Below are positions 1-6,814 of a stretch of 19,685 bases of DNA, in pieces (within the stretch, counting starts at the first letter, position 1; each line of letters starts with the position of its first letter). Under the pieces are notes generated by a model, which did not search any database, had not been told where the DNA came from, and saw only the letters and a program-made list of their open reading frames with translations. The translations under genes were made by a program, and so were the position numbers. Source of the DNA: an uncultured Eubacterium sp. (GTDB lineage: Bacteria > Bacillota > Clostridia > Oscillospirales > Acutalibacteraceae); the NCBI GenBank assembly GCA_900542875.1, contig UQPH01000027.1, forward strand, positions 1 to 19,685, written 5' to 3'.

Positions 1-2
1 AA

Positions 3-230
3 GCTGCAAAAGCGGCATATTCTCTCTATTTGCAGGACACAAACCCGATTACAGGTGCTGTTTCCGCAAAAGCTGATTCCGCCCAAAAGCAGTCAGAGGA
101 ACACAGAGGAAAATTGATTAAATTCTTTGCGGTTTCGCTTTTGCTTTATTTTGCGCTGATAGTTATGCTTGCCCTGCTCTATATGACAGGCACAAAAAAG
201 GCAGAAATAGACGAAGCAAAAAAAGAATAA
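3..230 (+). CDS. C-terminal end of a membrane-anchored protein (5' end off the window)
   Basis: The reading frame is open from base 3 through the TAA at 228-230, so 75 residues are visible and the true start is probably left of the window. A TTG at 30 could be read as a start, but no ribosome binding site precedes it and the frame continues upstream with an Ala/Lys-rich stretch. The visible part is a hydrophilic segment rich in Ala, Lys, Gln and Glu, then one clear membrane helix (about residues 43-65, LIKFFAVSLLLYFALIVMLA), then a short charged tail ending EAKKE. This suggests a protein held in the membrane by one C-terminal helix, or the last helix of a larger membrane protein. I do not recognise the family and assign no function. 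It converges on the GH3 gene and shares a terminator with it. Confidence 0.6.
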   Translation, partial: AAKAAYSLYLQDTNPITGAVSAKADSAQKQSEEHRGKLIKFFAVSLLLYFALIVMLALLYMTGTKKAEIDEAKKE

Positions 231-243
231 ACTAAACAGTTAT

Positions 244-272
244 AAAAAAACTCCGAAGTTCGGGAGTTTTTT
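244..272. terminator. Bidirectional intrinsic terminator
   Basis: A run of seven A residues, then CTCC, a short loop, GGAG and a run of six T residues forms a hairpin with stem AACTCC/GGAGTT extended by A/T pairs. Because A and T tracts flank both sides, it can stop the plus-strand gene ending at 230 and the minus-strand GH3 gene ending at 288, which converge here. Confidence 0.85.
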
Positions 273-287
273 CTATGCTATATTTAA

Positions 288-2786
288 TTAGATTGATGAG
301 AGAAGTTTCGGAAGTCTTGCGAGAGTTCCGCCGAGAGTCCAGAAAATTCTGCTGAAGCCGAGGAATGACGATTGGTCATCGTTGAGCATCATAAGAAGTC
401 CCTTTGCCTGTCCCTCACTGAATGCACCCATAGACATCTGAACGAAGTTACGGATAGGAATTTGCGTAGCCATAGCGGCAAGCATCTTACCGTCACCATT
501 TTCTGCCGAACCCATACCCGACATAATCTTTGTAATGAGTCTGCAAAGTCTGCCGCCCCACTTAGTGTGTCTTGCATCATTAAGGCATGAATACTTATCA
601 ATACGCTTTGTTGTATCAATCTCGGGGCTTGGAAGTTCTCCGTAAACAGCCGCAAAATCGTCACGTGTTATGTTTGCAACATTATTATAGTAAGCCGGAG
701 CAGTCTCTCTGTAATTCGGAATATCACAAGCAGGAGCTTCAACACTAACAGTTGCACTGAGTTTAATATCCTTTGATGATGCGCCGACGAGAATATCAAA
801 TTCACCGCTTTCAACACACCAATCTGAGATATTCACATTATAGAACGCAAACGCTCTCTTAGAAAGAGTAAGAGTAACTTCTGTTTCCTCCCCTGCATTA
901 AGGAATACCTTTGTAAATGCTTTAAGTTCCTTTTCGGGACGGAAAATAGTTGACTCCTTATCGCAAACATAAACCTGTGCGATTTCTGCGCCGCCCACAT
1001 TTCCTGTATTCTTAATCTTAAACGAAACATCAACCGACTCTGTATCCTTGATAGAGGAAGCAGAAAGTTTAATATCGCTGTATTCAAATTTTGTATATGA
1101 AAGTCCATAGCCGAACGGGAATACAACATCAATATTTGCGCTGTCATAATATCTGTAACCGATATAAACGCTTTCTTTATGCTCGCTGGTTACAGGTCCG
1201 CCCGGATAATTTCCGAAAGTAGGATTAGACTCAAATGAAGCAGGATATGTCTCCGAGGTTTTACCCGACGGATTAACCTTACCTGTAAGAAGATTTGCAA
1301 CAGCGGCGCCGCCTGCCTGACCGCCGAGACCGGAATTGAGAAGGCCTTTAACTTCATTAAGCCAAGGCATAAGAACAACAGAACCGCCTGCCAAAACAAC
1401 AACCGTATTCGGGTTAGCCGCAGCAACATCGGACACAAGTTTATTGTGGTTAGGAGGCATATTAATTGTTTCTCTGTCGTATCCCTCACCTTCAAAGTCT
1501 TCGGTAAGACCTACGAATACAACTGCTACATCAGCATTTTTAGCAGCTGCAACTGCTTCTGCGGTAAGTTGCTCCTCGGACATTCTTGTTTTCTTTTCTT
1601 TCTTTGACGGAGCAGTCTTATAATATCCCTGTGCATATGTTACATCAACGCCGAGATTTACGAGTTCATCATATGCATTTGAGAGCATTGTCGGATTAAT
1701 AACGGATGAACCTGCACCCTGGAAGCGGGGAGCCTTTGCCATCTCACCGATAACGGCAATCTTCTGTCCTGCCTGAAGAGGAAGAATGTTATCGTCGTTC
1801 TTAAGAAGAACCATTGAGCCCTCTGCAATTCTCTGAGCAATCTTGTGATGCTCTTTTTTATCATATGTATGTTTTTGTGCAAGAGCCGGCTTTGACTTGA
1901 GAATAAGGTCAACAACCGCATCTACTCTTTCGTCAAGTATTGATTCATCAAGAGTACCGTCCTTAACGGCTGCGATAATCTTCTTTGCGTTAAGTTTACC
2001 CGATGTCGGCATCTCAAGGTCTGTACCTGCTTTAACACCGTCAACTCTGTCAACAGATGCGCCCCAGTCTGTTACAATAAGACCTTCAAATCCCCATTCT
2101 TTACGGAGAACCTGCTGTTGCATCCATTCGTTTTGAGAAGCATAAACAACGTTAATTCTGTTATAGGAGTTCATTACTGTCCAAGGCTGAGCCTCTTTAA
2201 CGGCAATTTCAAATGCCGGAAAATAAATCTCACGCATTGTACGCTCATCAATTACCTCATTAAGAACCATACGAAATGCTTCCTGTGAGTTACAAGCAAA
2301 ATGCTTTAATGATGTACCGACACCCTTTGACTGAACGCCGTTAATGATTGCGGCTGAACATTTACCTGCAAGAAGCGGATCTTCTGAGAAATATTCAAAG
2401 TTTCTGCCGCAAGTGGGAGCACGTTTAATATTTGTACCGGGACCGAGAATAACGGATACCTTTTCTTTAAGGCATTCCTCAGCCATTGCCGCACCCTCTT
2501 CAAAGAGCAAGTCTTCGTCCCAAGAGCAGGATGAAGTAGCTGCGGGCGGGAAGCATGTAGTCGGTACGGAGTTACCGAGACCGATACCTGATGAAGACTT
2601 AGCCTCGCCCTCTTCCGGCACATAATCTTTTCCCTTAGCTTTACGAAGACCGTGAGGGCCGTCGGTTATGCATATTCTTGGAAGTCCGAGTTCCGGTGCT
2701 TCCTCCAAATGCCAATAATCATTACCGGAAACAAAAGCCGCTTTTTGCTCAAGCGTCATTTTTCCGACGATTTCAGAGTGTTTCAT
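288..2786 (-). CDS. Glycoside hydrolase family 3 beta-glucosidase, intracellular
   Basis: 832 residues, no signal peptide, so it should act in the cytoplasm on imported oligosaccharides. It is a typical GH3 enzyme: an N-terminal barrel (about 1-300) carrying KHFACNSQE at 161-169 and the nucleophile Asp240 in VTDWGA; a second alpha/beta domain (about 320-560) with the probable acid/base Glu434 in FEGEGYDRE; and a fibronectin-III-like domain (about 570-685) after FGYGLSYT at 558-565. About 140 further residues (690-832) lie beyond this and are hydrophobic near the end. GH3 members cleave terminal beta-glucosides but some act on xylosides or other sugars, so the exact substrate is not settled. 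The ATG at 2786 has an AAAGGGG ribosome site about 8 nt upstream. It is transcribed alone from a promoter overlapped by palindromic sites, suggesting sugar-responsive repression. Confidence 0.93.
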   Translation of the reverse strand: MKHSEIVGKMTLEQKAAFVSGNDYWHLEEAPELGLPRICITDGPHGLRKAKGKDYVPEEGEAKSSSGIGLGNSVPTTCFPPAATSSCSWDEDLLFEEGAAMAEECLKEKVSVILGPGTNIKRAPTCGRNFEYFSEDPLLAGKCSAAIINGVQSKGVGTSLKHFACNSQEAFRMVLNEVIDERTMREIYFPAFEIAVKEAQPWTVMNSYNRINVVYASQNEWMQQQVLRKEWGFEGLIVTDWGASVDRVDGVKAGTDLEMPTSGKLNAKKIIAAVKDGTLDESILDERVDAVVDLILKSKPALAQKHTYDKKEHHKIAQRIAEGSMVLLKNDDNILPLQAGQKIAVIGEMAKAPRFQGAGSSVINPTMLSNAYDELVNLGVDVTYAQGYYKTAPSKKEKKTRMSEEQLTAEAVAAAKNADVAVVFVGLTEDFEGEGYDRETINMPPNHNKLVSDVAAANPNTVVVLAGGSVVLMPWLNEVKGLLNSGLGGQAGGAAVANLLTGKVNPSGKTSETYPASFESNPTFGNYPGGPVTSEHKESVYIGYRYYDSANIDVVFPFGYGLSYTKFEYSDIKLSASSIKDTESVDVSFKIKNTGNVGGAEIAQVYVCDKESTIFRPEKELKAFTKVFLNAGEETEVTLTLSKRAFAFYNVNISDWCVESGEFDILVGASSKDIKLSATVSVEAPACDIPNYRETAPAYYNNVANITRDDFAAVYGELPSPEIDTTKRIDKYSCLNDARHTKWGGRLCRLITKIMSGMGSAENGDGKMLAAMATQIPIRNFVQMSMGAFSEGQAKGLLMMLNDDQSSFLGFSRIFWTLGGTLARLPKLLSSI

Positions 2787-2811
2787 ATAGAACCCCTTTC
2801 TGTTTTACATA

Positions 2812-2851
2812 AATTTACCCGTAAATTATACTATAAATTTACGGGTTTGTC
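2812..2851. promoter_or_regulatory. Tandem operator-like palindromes over the GH3 promoter
   Basis: A perfect 16-bp palindrome, AATTTACCCGTAAATT (2812-2827), covers the -10 box and start site. A second, half-conserved copy, AATTTACGGGT (2836-2846), lies in the promoter spacer in inverted relation to the first (arms ACCCGTAAATT/AATTTACGGGT). This is the arrangement expected for a dimeric repressor such as a LacI-family protein, but no candidate repressor of that type is encoded in the window. Confidence 0.6.
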
Positions 2852-2853
2852 AC
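2825..2853 (-). promoter_or_regulatory. Sigma-A-type promoter of the GH3 gene
   Basis: On the minus strand a GTGACA -35 box (2848-2853) and a perfect TATAAT -10 box (2825-2830) are separated by 17 bp. Transcription would start near 2818, leaving a leader of about 32 nt. The hexamers and spacing are seen directly; promoter activity is inferred. Confidence 0.75.
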
Positions 2854-2892
2854 TAGTTTTTATTAAATTTAATCAAAAATTTTAATGATTAT

Positions 2893-3507
2893 TTATCTGC
2901 CCTTGTCGTAACTTCTGCAAACAAATTCGGCTCCGAGGCTCTCGGCAAGTTTTCTTGATTTTTCTATGTTCTCTTCTCCGATTACATCAACAACGCTCAT
3001 TCTTACCTTTTTGCAATACTTTGCGCATTCTTCTGTAAATTTAAGAAGTGCGGGAAATGCCTTTTTGGGATAGATATTTCTGGTAACAGCATCATATGAA
3101 TCGCTGTCGGGATCGTTGAGAGAAACAGAAACAACATCAAAAGCCTCACCTATTTCTTTTGCGGTGCTTCTGCTGTTAATTAAATCGGACAGACCGTTAG
3201 TGTTTACTCTGAGTTTAATTCCGGGCTTTACCTCTCTTAGATATTCTGCTGTTTTCAGAAGTACGTCAAGTCTCTCGGTAGGTTCTCCGTAGCCGCAAAA
3301 TACAACGCAGTCCGTATTACTGAAATCATATGCGTCGATAGCTGCCTTTATCTCATCAAAGGTAGGTTCATTGCCGTGAAACCAAAGATTGTGTGCATCG
3401 CCCACAGCGTCTCCGAGAGAACGAATACAGAAGGTACATCTACACGGACACTTATTGGTAATGTTCATATAAACTCCGCCTTCAAGCGTATAAATAATAT
3501 CAGCCAT
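2893..3507 (-). CDS. Radical SAM protein, TatD-associated type
   Basis: 204 residues. The N-terminus carries the 4Fe-4S cluster motif CX3CX2C as Cys20, Cys24 and Cys27 in NKCPCRCTFCIRS, and the SAM-contact motif GYGEPT follows near residue 72. The small size and the start pattern (IIYTLEGGVYMNITNKCPC) match the short radical SAM family usually linked to or fused with TatD-family nucleases in Firmicutes. Its substrate is unknown to me. No tatD gene is in this window, so the usual partner is absent here. A strong AAGGAGGT ribosome site precedes the ATG. It is divergent from a MocR-type regulator, which may control it. No GC-rich terminator is seen between it and the GH3 promoter. Confidence 0.8.
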   Translation of the reverse strand: MADIIYTLEGGVYMNITNKCPCRCTFCIRSLGDAVGDAHNLWFHGNEPTFDEIKAAIDAYDFSNTDCVVFCGYGEPTERLDVLLKTAEYLREVKPGIKLRVNTNGLSDLINSRSTAKEIGEAFDVVSVSLNDPDSDSYDAVTRNIYPKKAFPALLKFTEECAKYCKKVRMSVVDVIGEENIEKSRKLAESLGAEFVCRSYDKGR

Positions 3508-3520
3508 TTTATTTACCTCC

Positions 3521-3549
3521 TTGATTTTTAATTAGTTATATTATATAAT
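3521..3549 (+). promoter_or_regulatory. Promoter of the MocR-type regulator
   Basis: TTGATT (3521-3526), a 17-bp spacer and a perfect TATAAT (3544-3549) precede the regulator gene; the start site would be near 3556. The oppositely directed radical SAM gene has a TATAAT on the minus strand at 3540-3545 that overlaps this -10 box, but without a good -35 box. Confidence 0.6.
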
Positions 3550-3566
3550 AACTCTGTCACTAATTA
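3529..3566. promoter_or_regulatory. Nested inverted repeats between divergent genes (possible regulator-binding site)
   Basis: Outer arms TAATTAGT (3529-3536) and ACTAATTA (3559-3566) enclose inner arms AGTTAT (3534-3539) and ATAACT (3548-3553). They overlap the -10 boxes of both divergent genes. GntR/MocR proteins commonly bind repeats in such spacers and autoregulate; binding here is inference. Confidence 0.45.
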
Positions 3567-3604
3567 TATGGGCAAATTCGCTATTTTTTTAGGGTACAGG
3601 AAAT

Positions 3605-4870
3605 ATGAAAAAATACATTAAAGTATATGAATACTACAAAAAATTAATTGACTCAAAACAACTCAGGCAAGGCGACAGACTGCCGTCAATCAGAAATGCA
3701 ACAGCGATACTAAACGTCAGCAAGACCACTGTTCAAAGTGCATATTTTGCCCTCCAGGCAGACGGATATGTCATCGCAAGCGCAAAAAGCGGTTATTATG
3801 TAACCGAGCAAAAGTTGAAGGAAGATTTGCACACTGCGGATAATACAGAACAAAACAGAATAAAATATGATTTCAAAAGCGGCGATGCAGACGCACAGAG
3901 TTTTGATATTAAATTGTGGCAGAGATACATAAAAAATGCATTGAGACAAGAAAATCGATTGCTTTCATACGGCGATGTTCAAGGTGAAAAAGATTTAAGA
4001 TATGCTCTTTCAGATTATATAAGAACAAAACGAAATGTTACCGCTTCGCCTGACAGAATCGTTGTAGGAGCAGGCGTACAGTCTTTATTAGCAATTTTCT
4101 GTTCGCTCATTGAAGAGAAAAGCACCGTATCTTTTCCCGACAACAGCTTTCTTCAGGGAATCAATTTATTCAAAGATTACGGTTTTGATGTACATACAAG
4201 GTATAAAAATGCAAAAATTATTTATGTATCCCCTTCTCACATGACATCGTACGGAAATGTTATGCCGATGAAAAGACGTTTGGAACTCATCAAACATACA
4301 GAAGAAAATAAAAGCCTTATTATTGAGGACGATTTTGACAGTGACTTTATGTATCAGGTAAAGCCTACTCCCTCGCTTTTTGCTCTTGCAGGATGCGACA
4401 ATGTTGTTTATATGGGCTCATTTTCTCAGGTTCTTGTTCCCGGAATCAGAATCAGTTTTATGGTTCTTACAGAAGAACTGGCTAAACTGTTTAATGAAAA
4501 TAAAGAAAAATTTGCGCAGGCCGCCAGCAAAACGGAACAAATCGCACTTTGTCAGTACATAAGAGACGGACATATAAATAAACAAATAAGAAAAATCAGA
4601 CGGCATTACACGGCTAAAACAAATAAACTTTACAATACCCTTAAACCGCTTTTGCCGAAAGCAAAAATTCAAATCAGCGAAAACGGATTGCAGGTAAAAA
4701 TAACATGCCCCTTTGACGGCTCGCTTGATGAATTTGAAAAAAATTCAATGGCGATAAACCTTGTTGATTACAGCAACGGTATATTAAAACTGTATCTTAC
4801 ACCGTCGGCAATTGATGAGAATGACATAGAAAAATCCGCACAGATTTTGTCAAATATTTTGAAACAATAA
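3605..4870 (+). CDS. MocR-subfamily GntR transcriptional regulator with degenerate aminotransferase-like domain
   Basis: 421 residues. Residues 1-70 form a GntR winged helix (DRLPSIRNATAILNVSKTTV at 24-43, then ADGYVIASAKSGYYV). Residues about 90-420 match a class I aminotransferase fold: LSYGDVQGEKDLRYAL, VSPSHMTSYG at 208-217, EDDFDSDF at 241-248, and GSFSQVLVPGIRIS at 271-284. In MocR proteins the last motif normally reads SxSK, where Lys holds PLP; here residue 275 is Gln (codon CAG, clearly read). The protein may therefore bind PLP non-covalently, sense another ligand, or not use PLP. It is shorter than most MocR proteins. The ribosome site (CAGGA, close to the ATG) is weak. It is divergent from the radical SAM gene, a likely but unproven target. 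Confidence 0.85.
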   Translation: MKKYIKVYEYYKKLIDSKQLRQGDRLPSIRNATAILNVSKTTVQSAYFALQADGYVIASAKSGYYVTEQKLKEDLHTADNTEQNRIKYDFKSGDADAQSFDIKLWQRYIKNALRQENRLLSYGDVQGEKDLRYALSDYIRTKRNVTASPDRIVVGAGVQSLLAIFCSLIEEKSTVSFPDNSFLQGINLFKDYGFDVHTRYKNAKIIYVSPSHMTSYGNVMPMKRRLELIKHTEENKSLIIEDDFDSDFMYQVKPTPSLFALAGCDNVVYMGSFSQVLVPGIRISFMVLTEELAKLFNENKEKFAQAASKTEQIALCQYIRDGHINKQIRKIRRHYTAKTNKLYNTLKPLLPKAKIQISENGLQVKITCPFDGSLDEFEKNSMAINLVDYSNGILKLYLTPSAIDENDIEKSAQILSNILKQ

Positions 4871-4944
4871 AAGAAAATTTGTACGAGGAGTACGGTTTTT
4901 GGGACAGTAGTGCCCGACAATATTGTAATTAAATTTCCTTTGAT

Positions 4945-4961
4945 TTACAATTAGTTTGTAA
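4945..4961. repeat. Short inverted repeat upstream of the small membrane protein gene
   Basis: TTACAA (4945-4950) and TTGTAA (4956-4961) flank a 5-bp spacer just upstream of the gene at 4992, where a promoter is expected. No convincing -35/-10 pair was found in 4871-4991. The repeat may be a protein-binding site or chance in AT-rich DNA. Confidence 0.25.
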
Positions 4962-4991
4962 GAAATACAAAAGAAAAAAGGAGATTTACTT

Positions 4992-5276
4992 ATGAAAATC
5001 AAAGACATTATTAAAGGCGTAATCATTTCCGTATCGGCAATAGTTATAGGATATTTTGCAGTAGGGTTGCCGCTTAATTTGTTTAATCTTCTCTCAAAGG
5101 ACGGACAGCGAATATTTTTTATAGTTGAACTTTGTCTTTATCTTTTTATCGGTGCCGTGTTTCTTGTTATTCAGGACCGAAAAGAGCAACAACTAAAAAA
5201 AGAGCAGATTCGCCACGAAAAAAGAAAAGAAAAGATTAAAACAGTTCAAGAAAGCTGGTACGATTTGGTTGCATAA
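4992..5276 (+). CDS. Small two-helix membrane protein of unknown function
   Basis: 94 residues preceded by an AAGGAG ribosome site 9 bases upstream, supporting a real gene. Two membrane helices are visible (about residues 9-33 and 40-61), followed by a strongly charged Lys/Glu/Arg-rich tail (about 62-85) likely to be helical and cytoplasmic, ending in SWYDLVA. I do not recognise the family. It stands alone between the regulator gene and a convergent terminator, with no operon partner to suggest a role. Confidence 0.65.
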   Translation: MKIKDIIKGVIISVSAIVIGYFAVGLPLNLFNLLSKDGQRIFFIVELCLYLFIGAVFLVIQDRKEQQLKKEQIRHEKRKEKIKTVQESWYDLVA

Positions 5277-5287
5277 TATTTAACAGT

Positions 5288-5331
5288 AAAAACAATGCCT
5301 CGTAGTTAAATCTACGGGGCATTGTTGTATA
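5288..5331. terminator. Convergent intrinsic terminator after the small membrane gene and trkH
   Basis: A 15-bp stem (5291-5305 with 5312-5326, one T-G wobble) and a 6-nt loop TTAAAT sit between the convergent genes. On the minus strand the stem runs directly into T residues, so it fits trkH best; on the plus strand the downstream tract is only partly T-rich. Confidence 0.85.
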
Positions 5332-5336
5332 TCTTA

Positions 5337-6803
5337 TTAATATTTTGCTCGGAGTCTTTCGTTAAAAGATTCAATCCAAAGTCTCGGGCTTATCAGTATA
5401 AGCATTGGGAAAAGTTCAAGTCTGCCGGCAAGCATATCAAACATCAAAACGAATTTTGACAAATCGGAAAATTTTCCGAAATTTTCAGTAGGTCCTACCA
5501 AATTAAGTCCGGGACCTATATTATTAATTGCAGCTGCCACAGATGTAAAGTTGGTAGTTAAATCAAAACCCTGGAACGAAACTATTAACAAGCTGACAAC
5601 AAAGACCAAAACAAAGCAAACATAATAAACATTCGTCGCTCTGACTATATCATGGTCTACCGGCTTACCGTCAAAAGAAATTTTTTTAACACTCTTCGGA
5701 TGAAGATATGACTGAATTTCTTTGCCTATTGATTTTGACACGATTACAAATCTTGACACTTTGATTCCGCCGCCTGTACTTCCTGCACATGCACCTACAA
5801 ACATAAGCATTACGAGAACGGTTTTTGATGTAGAAGACCACAGGTTAAAGTCCGCTGTTGAGAATCCGGTGGTCGTAATAACCGTTGCAACTTGGAAAAA
5901 CGATTTACACAGTGCTTCGCCCACAGTTGAATAAATATGAACAACGTCCGAGAAGACGATTCCCGTAGCGACAAGAACAATAATAATATAAGTTCTTACT
6001 TCCTCCATCTTAAACGCTTTACCGAACTGACGAAGCAGAAAAAAATAATAAAAGTTAAAATTCACTCCGAAGAGAAGCATAAACACGGTTACCGTCCACT
6101 GAATGTATGTTGAATAACCGCCTATGGAATCATTCTTTATGCCGAAGCCGCCGGTACCTGCGGTACCGAAAGAAGTAGCAAGTGCTTCAAAAAGCGGCAT
6201 ATCTCCGCAAACAAGAAGAATTACTTCAAGTACAGTCAACGCCAAATAGATGAAATAAAGTATTCTTGCAGTATGTTTCATCTTTGGTACGAGTTTACCG
6301 ACAGACGGACCTGGACTCTCCGATTTCATAAGATTTATGCTGGAGCCGCCCGACATTTGAACAACGGCAAGCAAAAACACAAGTACGCCCATGCCTCCTA
6401 TCCAATGGGTAAAACTGCGCCAGAAAATTGCTGCGTGAGACAGTGATTCAACATCTGCCAAAATACTGGAACCCGTTGTTGTAAAACCCGATACTGTTTC
6501 AAACATTGCATCTACAAGGCTTGGTATCTCACCGCTGAAATAAAACGGGAGTGCTCCGAAAAACGACAGTAATATCCAGCTAAGTGCCGTTGCAACGCAT
6601 CCTTCTTTCAAATAAAAAACAGTATTTTTAGTCTTTTTTATTGCAAGCAAAAGACCGCAAAGAAACGTAAGTGCGGCACAGCCGATATAAAATTTTCCGA
6701 CACTTTCTTTATAAATCAGAGCGACCAAACTGGGAAGAAGCAAAAGTAGCGATTCAAGGATTAATACATATCCGAGAATTTTTCTAATAATAGAGCCGTT
6801 CAT
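5337..6803 (-). CDS. trkH: TrkH-family potassium uptake channel subunit
   Basis: 488 residues, strongly hydrophobic throughout. This is the membrane pore of the Trk/Ktr K+ uptake system. The four pore-loop repeats of the family are visible: SGFTTTGSS (105-113), GTAGTGGFG (213-221), TTTGFST (310-316) and NNIGPG (427-432), each with the conserved selectivity glycine (G111, G219, G313, G430). GSTGGGIKVSR (341-351) matches the conserved family segment after the third repeat. It lies 11 nt downstream of trkA; its ribosome site (AAGGA) overlaps the trkA stop codon, so the two are probably translated together. The NAD/ATP-binding TrkA subunit would regulate it from the cytoplasmic face. It could equally be named ktrB; the adjacent full-length TrkA favours trkH. 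Confidence 0.95.
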   Translation of the reverse strand: MNGSIIRKILGYVLILESLLLLLPSLVALIYKESVGKFYIGCAALTFLCGLLLAIKKTKNTVFYLKEGCVATALSWILLSFFGALPFYFSGEIPSLVDAMFETVSGFTTTGSSILADVESLSHAAIFWRSFTHWIGGMGVLVFLLAVVQMSGGSSINLMKSESPGPSVGKLVPKMKHTARILYFIYLALTVLEVILLVCGDMPLFEALATSFGTAGTGGFGIKNDSIGGYSTYIQWTVTVFMLLFGVNFNFYYFFLLRQFGKAFKMEEVRTYIIIVLVATGIVFSDVVHIYSTVGEALCKSFFQVATVITTTGFSTADFNLWSSTSKTVLVMLMFVGACAGSTGGGIKVSRFVIVSKSIGKEIQSYLHPKSVKKISFDGKPVDHDIVRATNVYYVCFVLVFVVSLLIVSFQGFDLTTNFTSVAAAINNIGPGLNLVGPTENFGKFSDLSKFVLMFDMLAGRLELFPMLILISPRLWIESFNERLRAKY

Positions 6804-6814
6804 ACTACATGTCC

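Noticed and set aside
4881..4920. Small hairpins (GTAC/GTAC and GGGACA/TGCCC) after the MocR gene as a terminator
   Set aside because: Stems are short or bulged and no T-tract follows; support is too weak for a call.
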